This document shows, piece after piece, positions 53,001 to 62,049 of a stretch of DNA of 64,000 nt. The DNA is from Hydrogenobaculum sp. Y04AAS1 (GTDB lineage Bacteria > Aquificota > Aquificia > Aquificales > Aquificaceae). Below the pieces are notes generated by a model. The model was not told the origin of the DNA. It saw only the letters and a program-made list of their open reading frames with translations, and ran no database searches. Positions within the stretch are counted from its first letter, which is position 1; every line of letters starts with the position of its first letter. A program made the translations under genes and the position numbers. The stretch lies in contig NC_011126.1 in the NCBI RefSeq assembly GCF_000020785.1, positions 372,001 through 436,000 on the forward strand. The letters run 5' to 3'.

Positions 53001-53534
53001 TTCTAAAGCAAACTGTCTTTTTTGCTCGTATTCGCTTATACCTGCTACATCCTCTATGATTTTTCTTCGCTCTAAAGGTGTTATTTTTACAAATTTTACT
53101 ATATCTCCTTGTAATACTATGTTGTAGCCTTCTTTGTATATGCCACCTCTTGCAAGTATTAGATGCAAATCTTTTTCTCTTATAATTTTGCCGTTTAGTT
53201 TATATACGCTTTTACCATCTTTATAGATAATCCTTGTAACTACAAACTCATCGTATCCAAATATTTGTGGGTTTGAAAAGTGTATATCCACCTGTGCAAA
53301 ATCTTCTCTTTGACCTTGTTTTGAATATATAAGGTGTGTGAGGTTTTTAGCCCGCATGGTTTTTGATGTGGAAAGCCCAAGACCAAAGGATATAGCATCA
53401 CCTATGTTTGATTTTCCAGCTCCGTTTGGCCCCACTATCCCTATAAAGCCCTCTCCTATTGGTATTTCTAGTTTTTCTGTGCCATAGGATTTAAAGTTTG
53501 TAACTACAATTTTTTCTATGTAGGCATTTTCCAT
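50088..53534 (-). CDS. smc: Chromosome segregation protein SMC
   Basis: 1148 residues: N-terminal ATPase half with Walker A GPNGAGKSNIGD (about 34-45), two long coiled-coil arms (about 170-490 and 670-1000), a hinge in between (about 500-650, GVYGKVEDLISLKDEEYKTA and SGVITGGKAKQ), and the C-terminal half with VEAMSGGEQTLAAMSLIFA and YYFDEIDAHLD. Condenses and individualises chromosomes with ScpA/B. Begins 1 nt after argG. Confidence 0.96.
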   Translation of the reverse strand: MENAYIEKIVVTNFKSYGTEKLEIPIGEGFIGIVGPNGAGKSNIGDAISFGLGLSTSKTMRAKNLTHLIYSKQGQREDFAQVDIHFSNPQIFGYDEFVVTRIIYKDGKSVYKLNGKIIREKDLHLILARGGIYKEGYNIVLQGDIVKFVKITPLERRKIIEDVAGISEYEQKRQFALEELGEADIKIRELKPLVEELEANLEKFEKEKERLHQYKALMEKKHILECVLLLKEKQSLLKDLQKTSEEKEALETKSSKLLETIDIKTKELKDVEQKITNLQETLLPYRESSGKLSAKIEYIKEQKASKEQELKKELSHKEDIEKKIDFLEKDLLSLEKELLGIEQEKLSKEKEFYSIEELIKEKEKELKSTEEKLNLSPEEIEQIEKKEKELKSILEQKKKQYQQYIDQIQDISQKQNRYKDDIQRLKADLQALEQKDFVEEKLKTFQKNIEEARLSIEAIQQTIAKYTSSLTETKKEIEQIISEKARIESQLRYNEDDTYIFQNIKGVYGKVEDLISLKDEEYKTAIEAAAGARLSYVVVESEEIAKTCIELLKKNSDKRVSFIPLNRIKTQSLPPYPRQRGYIDFAVKLVDYDKALEPAISFVFGDTLVVESFDVAKSLQNYRCVTLEGEVFEKSGVITGGKAKQHSNIGKKALLEKLEFLNEKYNLLKAKEQQLDQNIGKAKSSLIEKEGVIAINTKYIKDLENQKKDTLLQKSNILERIKSGEEYIEHLENKKKELLEMLEPLKEEIKYIEEKLTNLELRKKDILSYYTSKEIKELKDTIEYYKKLHLDKTKELNTIELKKNDISKNIEYVKSSVDQKKQELIGAHSQIKSLEQELTSLDLELKSAEEELKESNAMFYKLYEEKELLEKEQKNLQSELGGLKLEHERLLEEIGSLSNDITRIQTKIESINEALKEKEYDGTIYEEQNQSASKLKEELERTKKLLESMSDINLKAEEEYEETLNRLKDYKEKLDQLIKDKQAIKAMIEEIDRKKYSAFMEAFNNIRKNFKEIYAKVSYQGKADLSLDNEEDPFSGGVSIFVKPRGKDVQYVEAMSGGEQTLAAMSLIFAIQEYKPSVFYYFDEIDAHLDEANAYLLGQMIKEKSKNVQFIVVTLRENLANFADKLIGVTNKDGISKTLTFKSLKEVS

Positions 53535-53535
53535 C

Positions 53536-54744
53536 TTATTTTTGGTTTTTAGCTTTTACGCGACCTAAAACTTTTAAAGGCAAGCCGTAAACCTTTGTAA
53601 ACATAGCACCAGCTTTATGATCGAAAGCATCTTTCTCTGTGTATGTGGAAAGCTCTTCAATATATAGAGCGTTTGGAGATTTTCTTCCCACCACATCTAT
53701 ATTTCCTTTGTATAGCTTTAGCCTTACTGTACCGTTTATATATTTTGATATGTTGTTGTTAAAAGCGTCCAAGGCTTCCCTTAAAGGAGAAAACCAAAGC
53801 CCTTCATATACTAAATTTGCGTAGGTGTTTGATACATGTCCTATTAGATACTGATAAGTGTATTTGTCCAAAGTCAAAGATGCTAAGTCGTTGTAAGCTT
53901 TGTATAAACACATAGCCCCAGGAGCTTCGTAAATCTCTCTACTTTTTATGCCTACCAGTCTATTTTCTACCATGTCTATGCGTCCTACGCCGTGAGGAGC
54001 TGCTATATCGTTTAGATGTTCTATAAGCTTATAAAGAGTATCAAAGCTTTTACCGTTTATAGCTACAGGAGTTCCTTCTTCAAAGGTAATATCTACATAT
54101 TCTGGAGTATTTGGTGCTTCTTCTGGATCTTTTGTGATTTGATAGGCATCTTTTGGTGGCTCTTGATAAGGGTCTTCTAAGATACCACATTCTATAGATA
54201 CACCCCAGAGATTTCTATCTATGGAGTATGGGTTTTCTTTTGTAGCTTTTACAGGAATGTTGTATTTTAAAGCATATTCTATCTCTTGCTCTCTTGATTT
54301 AAATTCCCATTCTCTTACAGGTGCTAATACTTCTATATCTGGGTTTAAAGCCCAAGCTGATACTTCAAATCTCACTTGGTCGTTTCCTTTACCGGTGGAC
54401 CCATGGGCTATGTAATCTGCATTTCTTTTTTTGGCGTATTCTATAAGTTTTTTAGATATAAGAGGTCTTGATAAAGAAGCTGTAAGAGGATATTTACCCT
54501 CATACAAAGCCAAAGCCCTAAGGGTTGGAAGACAAAAATCTTTGACAAACTCCTCTCTTATGTCTTCTACTATGGCCTCTACAGCCCCGGCTTTTCTAGC
54601 TTTTTCTGGTATTTCTGAAAGTTCTTCTTTTTGTCCTACATCTGCTGTGTAGGTCATCACCTCGAAACCTCTTTCCGTAAGCCATCTTACTATGATAGAC
54701 GTATCCAAACCACCAGAATAAGCAAGTATCACTCTTTTTGCCAT
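53536..54744 (-). CDS. argG: Argininosuccinate synthase
   Basis: 402 residues. ATP-pyrophosphatase motif AYSGGLDTSIIVRWL at the N-terminus, HGSTGKGNDQVRFE and GVSIECGILEDP in the middle. Seventh step of arginine synthesis; argJ is at 60.4 kb. ATG 54744 is chosen over the open extension to 54768 because the start MAKRVILAYSGGLDTS is the family norm and the extension covers the -10 box. Confidence 0.96.
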   Translation of the reverse strand: MAKRVILAYSGGLDTSIIVRWLTERGFEVMTYTADVGQKEELSEIPEKARKAGAVEAIVEDIREEFVKDFCLPTLRALALYEGKYPLTASLSRPLISKKLIEYAKKRNADYIAHGSTGKGNDQVRFEVSAWALNPDIEVLAPVREWEFKSREQEIEYALKYNIPVKATKENPYSIDRNLWGVSIECGILEDPYQEPPKDAYQITKDPEEAPNTPEYVDITFEEGTPVAINGKSFDTLYKLIEHLNDIAAPHGVGRIDMVENRLVGIKSREIYEAPGAMCLYKAYNDLASLTLDKYTYQYLIGHVSNTYANLVYEGLWFSPLREALDAFNNNISKYINGTVRLKLYKGNIDVVGRKSPNALYIEELSTYTEKDAFDHKAGAMFTKVYGLPLKVLGRVKAKNQK

Positions 54745-54756
54745 TATATTATTATA
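54742..54756 (-). promoter_or_regulatory. Leaderless-type promoter of argG-smc
   Basis: TATAAT (54756-54751), 6 nt (AATATA), ATG. The TATAAGTTCA repeat lies 17 bp further upstream. Confidence 0.6.
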
Positions 54757-54772
54757 CTTCAAAAACAAAAGT

Positions 54773-54795
54773 TTATAAGTTCAACACATTGTAAG
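54773..54795. repeat. TATAAGTTCA-type short repeat upstream of argG
   Basis: TATAAGTTCAACACATTGTA, whose reverse complement nearly matches 21700-21722 (CTTACAATG, then one difference, TTGAACTT). Related degenerate copies occur at 21562 and 41032. Confidence 0.7.
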
Positions 54796-54901
54796 TTGGT
54801 TTTGGTGTCTATGTAATAAGATTCTTCTAAAACTCTTTTAATTAAATTTATAATCTACCTTGGCTCATTAATCTCATGGTTAACTATGTTATAATCACAA
54901 T

Positions 54902-56438
54902 ATGAAGCTTTTACCAATAGGTATACAAACATTTGAAAAAATAAGAAATAGCAACTATTATTATGTAGATAAAACAATGTTTGTTAAAAAATTAGAAAAC
55001 GGTGGATATTATTTTTTATCCCGCCCAAGAAGGTTTGGCAAATCTCTTTTTCTTGATACACTAAAAGAAGCGTTTTCTGGCAACAAAGAACTGTTTAAAG
55101 GCTTGTATCTATATGAGAACTGGGGTTGGGATAAAAAATATCCTATTATAAAATTTGATTTAAGTCAAGCTTATCCTGATACAGAAGAAAATCTTATAAA
55201 ATCATTAGATTCTTTCCTAAAAGCTGTAGCAAAAGAGCATCAGATAACCTTAGAAGAAGAGATATTAGGCCTAAAATTTAAAGAGCTCATCCAAAAACTG
55301 TATGAAAAATACAATCAAAAAGTAGTAGTGCTTATAGATGAATACGATAAGCCTATACTTGATGTAATAGAAGATATAGAAAAAGCAAGAAGAAATAGAG
55401 ATATACTAAAAAAGTTTTTTGAGATACTAAAACCCTCTGATCCTTATCTTAAACTTGTATTTCTTACAGGGGTGTCAAGGTTTTCAAAAGTATCTATATT
55501 TAGTGGACTAAATCAGCTAAACGATATAACCATAGACCCAAGTTTTGCCACTGTTTGTGGATATACACAATCTGAACTTGAAAGTGTATTTCATGATAGG
55601 CTAAAGGATTTTGATAAAGAGAAGATAAAACAGTGGTACAACGGCTATAGTTGGCTTGGGGAAAGTGTTTACAATCCTTTTGATATACTCCTTCTTTTTT
55701 CAGAAAAAAGGTTTAGAGCCTTTTGGTTTGAAACAGCAACACCTACATTTTTGATAAAGATGTTTATGAAAAACAGATACTACATCCCAAAGCTTGATAA
55801 CCTGGAAGTAGGAGATGAGATCTTATCAAATCTTGATGTAGACAACATAAGGGTAGAAAATCTTTTGTTTCAATTAGGATATCTTACGATAAAAGAGTTT
55901 TTAGAAGAAGATGGAGTGTATATCCTATCTTACCCAAACTTAGAAGTAAGGAAAAGTTTAAACAACGCCTTTCTTTTTTATTTAGATTTTGGCACTAGTA
56001 ATATAACAAAAACAGAACTTAATATAAAACAAATTTTCAAATTTTAAAGAGAAAAATGTAAGCAAACTAAAAGATGCTATATACACATTATTTGCAAGCA
56101 TCCCACATGATTGGTATAGAAAAAACGATATAGACTCTTATGAGGGTTTTTATGCATCTATTGTATATGCACTTTTTAACGGAGCAGGGCTAAATGTAGT
56201 AGCAGAAGACAACACCAACAAAGGCCAGATAGATCTAAGTGTACTAAGTGATAACAGCATTTATATCATAGAGTTTAAGGTAGTAGAAGACAAAGAAGAG
56301 GGTGTTGCTTTAAAACAGATAAAAGATAAAAGGTATTATGAAAAGTACAAAGGCAAATATAATGATATATGCCTAATAGGCATAGAGTTTAGCAAGAAAG
56401 ATAAAAATATTGTAGGTTTTGAGTGGGAGAAGATATAG
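54902..56438 (+). pseudogene. AAA-ATPase-like / PD-(D/E)XK nuclease gene, copy 2, frameshifted once
   Basis: Colinear with 41454-42990 at the same total length of 1537 nt. The first about 130 nt are identical, the middle diverges, and the 192 nt before the frameshift (55852-56043) differ at one position. The frame breaks at ATTTTAAAGAG near 56043, stopping at 56047. The nuclease half continues in another frame to 56438 with GQIDLSVLS and YIIEFKVVEDKEEG, and has no start codon of its own. TATAATCACAAT before the ATG is shared with copy 1; sequence upstream of it is not. Confidence 0.85.
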
Positions 56439-56521
56439 CGTTAATCTTAGCTTATACAAAAAATATAAGCTTACCAATAAGATAATATGTAAAATTTTCA
56501 AAAATATTTTATAATATTCCT

Positions 56522-57685
56522 ATGGAATTTGAGTTTTCTGAAAGGCTAAAGGTTTTACCACCGTATTTGTTTGCGGCTATTGATAAGAAAAAAAGGGAAA
56601 AGGCTGCTCAAGGAGCAGACATAATAGACTTAGGTATAGGCGATCCAGACCTTCCAACTCCAAAGCCTATAGTGGAAGCTGGAAAAGCGGCTTTAGAAAA
56701 ACCAGAGCATCATAGGTATCCTTCTTACGAAGGTATGTATGCTTTTAGGAAAGCTGTGGCAGATTGGTATAAAAAGCGTTTTGGCGTACTGCTAGATCCA
56801 GATAAAGAAATTGTGACACTTATAGGTTCTAAAGAAGGGATAGCTCATTTTCCACTTGCTTTTGTAAATCCTGGAGATTACGTGCTTTGTCCAGATCCTG
56901 GTTATCCGGTTTACAAGATATCCACTATCTTTGCTGGTGGCATTCCTTACATGTTGCCCCTAAAAGAAGAAAATGGCTTCTTGCCAGATATAGATTCTAT
57001 ACCTCAAAATGTTTTACAAAAAGCCAAAATAATATGGGTAAACTATCCAAACAATCCCACCTCTGCAAAAGCGCCAGATTCTTTTTATAAAAAGCTTATA
57101 GAGTTTGCTCATAAATACGGTATTATAATAGCCTCTGATTTGGCTTATTCTGAGATATACGCATCAGAACCGCCTCGCTCTATTCTTGAATTTGAAGGAG
57201 CTAAAGATGTGGCTATAGAGTTTCACTCTTTATCCAAAACTTACAACATGACTGGTTGGCGTATTGGTATGGCAGTTGGTAATCCAAGTCTTATAGCTGG
57301 TCTTGGCAAGATCAAGACAAACGTAGATTCAGGACAGTTTCAAGCCATACAAGAAGCAGGTATAAAGGCCCTTAGCTTAGACGATAGCGTAGTTCAAAAT
57401 CTTAGAGATATATATAAAGAAAGAAGAAAAGTTATGACAGAGGCTTTAAAAGCCATAAACCTTGACGTATTCGAATCAGATGCCACATTTTACCTTTGGA
57501 TTAAAGTGCCAAAAGGTTTTACCTCTGCTGGTTTTGCAGAGCTTTTGTTAGATAAACTTGCCATAGTGGTAACACCGGGTAGTGGTTTTGGTGAAGCGGG
57601 AGAAGGTTATTTTAGGATATCTCTTACCGTAGATACAAATAGACTAAAAGAAGCTGCCGATAGGATAAAAACGCTCACTTTATGA
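56522..57685 (+). CDS. dapL: LL-diaminopimelate aminotransferase
   Basis: 387 residues. Converts tetrahydrodipicolinate to LL-diaminopimelate in one step, bypassing DapC/D/E, for lysine and peptidoglycan. Signatures: PPYLFAAIDKKKREKAAQGAD, GIGDPDLPTP, WVNYPNNPTSAKAP, and PLP lysine in HSLSKTYNMTGWRIG. TATAAT lies 6 nt before the ATG. First of a plus-strand run with the Trm112-like gene overlapping its stop. Confidence 0.93.
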   Translation: MEFEFSERLKVLPPYLFAAIDKKKREKAAQGADIIDLGIGDPDLPTPKPIVEAGKAALEKPEHHRYPSYEGMYAFRKAVADWYKKRFGVLLDPDKEIVTLIGSKEGIAHFPLAFVNPGDYVLCPDPGYPVYKISTIFAGGIPYMLPLKEENGFLPDIDSIPQNVLQKAKIIWVNYPNNPTSAKAPDSFYKKLIEFAHKYGIIIASDLAYSEIYASEPPRSILEFEGAKDVAIEFHSLSKTYNMTGWRIGMAVGNPSLIAGLGKIKTNVDSGQFQAIQEAGIKALSLDDSVVQNLRDIYKERRKVMTEALKAINLDVFESDATFYLWIKVPKGFTSAGFAELLLDKLAIVVTPGSGFGEAGEGYFRISLTVDTNRLKEAADRIKTLTL

Positions 57686-57867
57686 TAAACAAAGAACTAT
57701 TAGATATCATAGCTTGTCCTAAGTGTAAGGGCGGGCTTCTTTACAACGAAAAGAAGGATATATTAATTTGTGGTAATTGTAAACTCGTTTACGAGATTGA
57801 AGAAGATATACCAATTCTTCTTGTAGAACAAGCAAAACCTCTTGATGAATACATCAAAAAACCTTAG
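57682..57867 (+). CDS. Trm112/YcaR family small protein
   Basis: 61 residues: LLDIIACPKCKGGLLYNEK then LICGNCKLVYEIEEDIPILL. Two C-x-x-C pairs form a zinc ribbon-like unit. In other organisms Trm112 is a methyltransferase partner; the bacterial role is not settled. Overlaps dapL (ATGA) and the oxidase gene. Confidence 0.88.
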   Translation: MINKELLDIIACPKCKGGLLYNEKKDILICGNCKLVYEIEEDIPILLVEQAKPLDEYIKKP

Positions 57868-59122
57868 TTTTCTCTGTGGGTGGGGTAGATTTCCTTGCAT
57901 AGAAGCAAATGTTTTAGATAAAGTAGATTTTTCTAAAAGCTTTATACCAAGAGCTTACGGTAGAAGTTACGGCGATGAAGCTTTGTATAAAAATATATAC
58001 GATACAACGGGTTTAAATCTATTTTTAAATGTAGATTTTGAAAAAGAATACATAGAAGTTCAATCTGGTATACAACTTCAAAAATTATTGGAGTTTTTAT
58101 TACCAAGAGGATACGCTTTGCCGATAGTTCCTGGTACTTCTCTTATAAGTGTAGGTGGTGCTATAGCAAACGATATACACGGCAAAAGCTCAAAGGGGGT
58201 TTTTGGAGATTTTATAGAGGGTTTTGAAATAATAACACCAAGAGGTGTTTATCAGTGCTCTAAAGAAAAAAACAGTGAGCTTTTTTGGGGTGCTATAGGG
58301 TCAATGGGCCTTCTTGGAATTATCACAAAAGCTAAACTAAAGATAGTAAAGGCAAGCCAGTATATAAGACAAAATATCATACCTACCAAAGGCATAGACA
58401 AGGCTATAGAGTTATTGGAAACATTTGACAAAAATTACGAATTTTCAGTATGTTGGATAGACGCTTTTACCGAAAATGCTTTGGTAATGTTTGGAGATTA
58501 TGAGTATTATGAAAAGCTTCCTCTTGATTTAAAATTTAGTTTTAAGGCTTTTAAAAGCAAAAAAACAATAGATATACCTTTTGTGATGCCAAACTTTATC
58601 TTAAACGATATGGATATAAGAGCTTACAATGTTTATTATTTTACCAAGATGCCAAAAGGCGAATCTTTGGTACATTATTTTGATTTTTTCTTTCCTTTGG
58701 ACAATATAAAAAATTGGAACAGATTTTACGGCAAAAGAGGGTTTTTGCAATATCAGTTTGTAGGACCAAAAGAGGCTTGTTTTGAAGTTTTTGATATTAT
58801 AAAATCTCATAAGATATATCCATATCTAGTGGTGTTAAAAAGAATGAAAAACGCTTCAAATAGAGTGTTTTCTTTTGCGAAAGAGGGCTTTACGCTGGCC
58901 TTAGATTTTCCAGTGAAAGACGATGTCCTTAAGATGCTTCATAAATTTGACGATGTCGTTGTGCGTTATAACGGACTTATATACATGGCAAAGGATTCAA
59001 GGCTTCCTAAAGACGTGTTTCAGCATATATACAAAGACCAAATAAAAGCTTTATTATCTTTAAAAGCCAAATACGATGAGAATTTTATACTAAAGTCTTT
59101 GATGTCAGAACGGCTTTTGTGA
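57845..59122 (+). CDS. FAD-linked oxidase, DprE1-like
   Basis: 425 residues from ATG 57845 (TTG 57842 also possible). N-terminal FAD-binding domain with PRAYGRSYGDEAL, LPIVPGTSLISVGGAIAND, DIHGKSSKGVFGDF and ELFWGAIGSMGLLGII, the DprE1 (decaprenylphosphoryl ribose oxidase) pattern, then a cytochrome-type substrate domain. DprE1 with DprE2 epimerises a polyprenyl-phosphate sugar; no DprE2 is in the window. A role in a lipid-linked sugar for the envelope is inferred. Start lies within the Trm112-like gene. Confidence 0.8.
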   Translation: MNTSKNLSFLCGWGRFPCIEANVLDKVDFSKSFIPRAYGRSYGDEALYKNIYDTTGLNLFLNVDFEKEYIEVQSGIQLQKLLEFLLPRGYALPIVPGTSLISVGGAIANDIHGKSSKGVFGDFIEGFEIITPRGVYQCSKEKNSELFWGAIGSMGLLGIITKAKLKIVKASQYIRQNIIPTKGIDKAIELLETFDKNYEFSVCWIDAFTENALVMFGDYEYYEKLPLDLKFSFKAFKSKKTIDIPFVMPNFILNDMDIRAYNVYYFTKMPKGESLVHYFDFFFPLDNIKNWNRFYGKRGFLQYQFVGPKEACFEVFDIIKSHKIYPYLVVLKRMKNASNRVFSFAKEGFTLALDFPVKDDVLKMLHKFDDVVVRYNGLIYMAKDSRLPKDVFQHIYKDQIKALLSLKAKYDENFILKSLMSERLL

Positions 59123-59134
59123 GATAATTAATAA

Positions 59135-60424
59135 ATGGAGAAAATCGTTATAACCGGAAGAGCAAACGTTGGTAAATCTACACTATTTAACAAGATTTCC
59201 AAAAGAAGGATATCGATAGTAGAAAATATACCAGGGATCACAAGAGATGTGATAGAGTCTAAAGCTGTTTTTCAAGATAAGGTTTTTAAGCTGGTGGATA
59301 CCGGTGGTTTGACAGATTCTAAAGAAGAGATATCTCAAGCTATAAGGGATAAAGTGCTTAAACTTTACAAAGAAGCTTATAAGATAATATTTGTAGTGGA
59401 TGGCAAGACCGGGCTTATGCCAGAAGATAAAGATATTGCTAAGCTTCTTTACCCTTATAAAGAAAAAGTTTATGTGGCGGTAAACAAAACAGATAGTAAA
59501 AAAGCCAGTGCTTCAGAGTTTTATGAGCTTGGGTTTGATAACGTATTTGAGATTTCAGCCACTCATGGTACCGGTGTTTTTGAGCTTTTAGAAGAGATAA
59601 CAAAAGATTTAAAAGCTATGGAAGAGCTAGAAGAAAAGGCTGATTTTATAAAACTAAGCTTTGTTGGAAAGCCAAATAGTGGTAAATCTTCTTTGCTAAA
59701 CTCTATTTTAAAGCAAGATAGAGTGATAGTTTCAAACATAGCTGGCACTACAAGAGACGCTGTTGATGTAGAGTTTAGCTATGAAGGTAAAGATTTTATC
59801 TTGGTGGATACTGCTGGTATAAGAAGGCCTTCAAATATAGATTATGGTGTAGAGTTTTTTGCGGTAAATAGAAGTTTAGAAGCTATAGAAAAATCAGATG
59901 TTTGTGCTCTTGTGATAGATGCTACAGAAGGAGTTTCAAGGCAAGACATGAGGCTTGCTAGTCTTGTGAATAGGAAAGGTAAGGGGCTTATAGTGGTATT
60001 AAACAAAATAGATTTGATAAAAGACATCGAGGCTCTTAAAAAACACGTAGATAAAAAGTTAGAGTTTGTTTATTTTGCTCCAAGAGTTTACGTATCCGCA
60101 AAAGAAGGTATAAATGTTTTTTCTATACTGCAAAAAGCTATAGATATTTACGAAGAATATTCAAAGCCTATTAAGACTTCCTATGTAAATAGAGTTGTAG
60201 AAAAAATTTTAGAAGAGTATCCACAAAACTCAACAAAATCTATAAAAGTTTATTATACAGTATTTTCGCCAAAGCCTCCAACCATTGTGCTTCATACCAA
60301 CAACAAAGATTTTTGGAGAGAGGATTATCTTAGATTTTTTGAGAAAAAGTTAAGAGAGAAACTAAATATAAACTATGCACCTTTAAATATAATATTAAAA
60401 GAGCATCAAAAGAAAGAGGTATAG
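59135..60424 (+). CDS. der: GTPase Der (EngA)
   Basis: 429 residues with two G domains: GRANVGKSTLFNK, DTGGLTDSK, NKTD, then GKPNSGKSSLLNS, DTAGIRRPSN and NKID, followed by a KH-like C-terminal domain. Essential for 50S subunit maturation. GATAAT (59123-59128) lies 6 nt before the ATG, so it may be transcribed separately despite the short gap to the oxidase gene. Confidence 0.96.
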   Translation: MEKIVITGRANVGKSTLFNKISKRRISIVENIPGITRDVIESKAVFQDKVFKLVDTGGLTDSKEEISQAIRDKVLKLYKEAYKIIFVVDGKTGLMPEDKDIAKLLYPYKEKVYVAVNKTDSKKASASEFYELGFDNVFEISATHGTGVFELLEEITKDLKAMEELEEKADFIKLSFVGKPNSGKSSLLNSILKQDRVIVSNIAGTTRDAVDVEFSYEGKDFILVDTAGIRRPSNIDYGVEFFAVNRSLEAIEKSDVCALVIDATEGVSRQDMRLASLVNRKGKGLIVVLNKIDLIKDIEALKKHVDKKLEFVYFAPRVYVSAKEGINVFSILQKAIDIYEEYSKPIKTSYVNRVVEKILEEYPQNSTKSIKVYYTVFSPKPPTIVLHTNNKDFWREDYLRFFEKKLREKLNINYAPLNIILKEHQKKEV

Positions 60425-60427
60425 ATT

Positions 60428-61558
60428 ATGAACAACGTTTTAATGGGGATTGCAAAAGCTGGTATAAAAGAATCTGGAAAAGAAGATTTGCTTGTGATAA
60501 AGCTTCCCTTTGCCTGCGAATCTCACTTTGTATTTACCACAAATCATTTTGCAGCAGCACCGGTGCTATATTCTAAGAACATGCTTGAGGCTTCTGGTAA
60601 CAGGGTGAGCGCTATGGTTATAAACAGTGGAAATGCCAATTGCGGTACTGGTATAGAGGGTTATGAACATGCAAAGATGATGGGAGAAAAAGTAGCAGAG
60701 CTTTTTGATATACCAAAAGAAGAGGTACTTGTCTTTTCTACAGGTATTATAGGAAAACCACTTCCCATAATAAATGTATTAGAAGGTATAGAATATGCTG
60801 TAAATCATTTAGAGGTTTTAGACCTTGAAATGGCTGCTAAGACAATATCCACCACCGATAGATTTCCAAAGTACGCTTTTTGCAAAAAAGATGACTATGA
60901 GGCTTTTTGTTTTGGTAAAGGAGCCGGTATGATTCATCCTGATATGGCTACCATGCTTGCTTTTTGTTTTGCAAATTCAAAACTTATGCCAAGAAAACAT
61001 TTTGACGATATTTTAGAGAAAACGTTTAACTCTATAGATGTAGATGGGTGTCAAAGTACCAACGATTCTTTTGGCGTTATATCTTACGGAGACTTAGATT
61101 ATTCTAACGATGTATACAGCTGTGTATACAAAGTTTGCAAAGAAGTGTCTGATATGATAGTAAAGGACGGGGAAGGAGCTACCAAGATAATAACTATAGA
61201 AGTTAAACACGCTAGTATTAAAACAAAAGCAAAAGTTATAGCAAACGCTGTAGCCACTTCTAACCTTGTAAAAACTGCAATGTTTGGAGCCGACCCCAAT
61301 TGGGGGCGTATATTGGCTGCCGCTGGTTCTACTGTCTTTCCTATAGATCCACTGAAAATAAGTTTATCTATAATGGGTACCAAAGTATACGACAAAGAGC
61401 CTCTTCATTTTAACGAAGAGAAACTAAGTCAAAAGATGAGAGAATCTCAAGAAGTAGAGATTGTTTTGGATTTGAAGGAGGGTAAAGAACATTTTAGCTA
61501 TAGATTTTCTGATCTTGGATACGAATATATTAAGATAAACGCTGAATATACTACTTAG
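60428..61558 (+). CDS. argJ: Glutamate N-acetyltransferase / amino-acid acetyltransferase ArgJ
   Basis: 376 residues. Transfers acetyl from N-acetylornithine to glutamate in arginine synthesis. Autocleavage site in KGAGMIHPDMATMLAF (Thr nucleophile of the ATM motif), N-terminal VINSGNANCGTG, C-terminal GADPNWGRILAAAG. Whether it is mono- or bifunctional cannot be told. 3 nt after der; overlaps the convergent def gene by 4 bp. Confidence 0.95.
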   Translation: MNNVLMGIAKAGIKESGKEDLLVIKLPFACESHFVFTTNHFAAAPVLYSKNMLEASGNRVSAMVINSGNANCGTGIEGYEHAKMMGEKVAELFDIPKEEVLVFSTGIIGKPLPIINVLEGIEYAVNHLEVLDLEMAAKTISTTDRFPKYAFCKKDDYEAFCFGKGAGMIHPDMATMLAFCFANSKLMPRKHFDDILEKTFNSIDVDGCQSTNDSFGVISYGDLDYSNDVYSCVYKVCKEVSDMIVKDGEGATKIITIEVKHASIKTKAKVIANAVATSNLVKTAMFGADPNWGRILAAAGSTVFPIDPLKISLSIMGTKVYDKEPLHFNEEKLSQKMRESQEVEIVLDLKEGKEHFSYRFSDLGYEYIKINAEYTT

Positions 61559-62049
61559 GTTTTTCTTTTAAAAAGATTATCTAAAGATGTGAGTCTATCA
61601 AGGAACAATATACCGTTTAAATGGTCTAGCTCATGTTGAAATAAAACAGCTTCTGGACCTTCTAAATCTAGTATTATTTCATTTTCTTTTTCGTCTAAGG
61701 CTTTTACAGATACGTGTTTATACCTTTGGATGTTGGCGGTATATTCTGGTACGCTAAGACACCCTTCTCTAAAAATTATGCTGTCTTCAGATTTTATTAT
61801 GACAGGGTTGATAAGTGTGATAAGGCCATGGTGGTTTTTAGGCGGTTTTCTAAAGCGGGAAGCGTCCATTACTACTATATTTTGTAAGACACCCACTTGA
61901 GAAGAGGCTATACCGGTACAAAAATCTTTTGAATACATAGTTTCTTTAAGGTTTTCTATATGTTTAATAATATTGTCGTCTATTTTATTAACATCTTTTG
62001 ATTTTTCTTTGAGTAAAGGATTTGGATAAACAAGGATTTCGTATATCAA
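61555..62049 (-). CDS. def: Peptide deformylase
   Basis: Removes the formyl group from nascent proteins. 164 residues from TTG 62049: motif 1 TGIASSQVG (a variant of G-x-G-L-A-A-x-Q), motif 2 EGCLSVPE and motif 3 QHELDHLNG with the metal-binding Cys and two His. The TTG overlaps the TGA of the ACT gene and has AGAGG 5 nt upstream; the longer TTG at 62064 is less likely. Confidence 0.92.
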   Translation of the reverse strand: MIYEILVYPNPLLKEKSKDVNKIDDNIIKHIENLKETMYSKDFCTGIASSQVGVLQNIVVMDASRFRKPPKNHHGLITLINPVIIKSEDSIIFREGCLSVPEYTANIQRYKHVSVKALDEKENEIILDLEGPEAVLFQHELDHLNGILFLDRLTSLDNLFKRKT

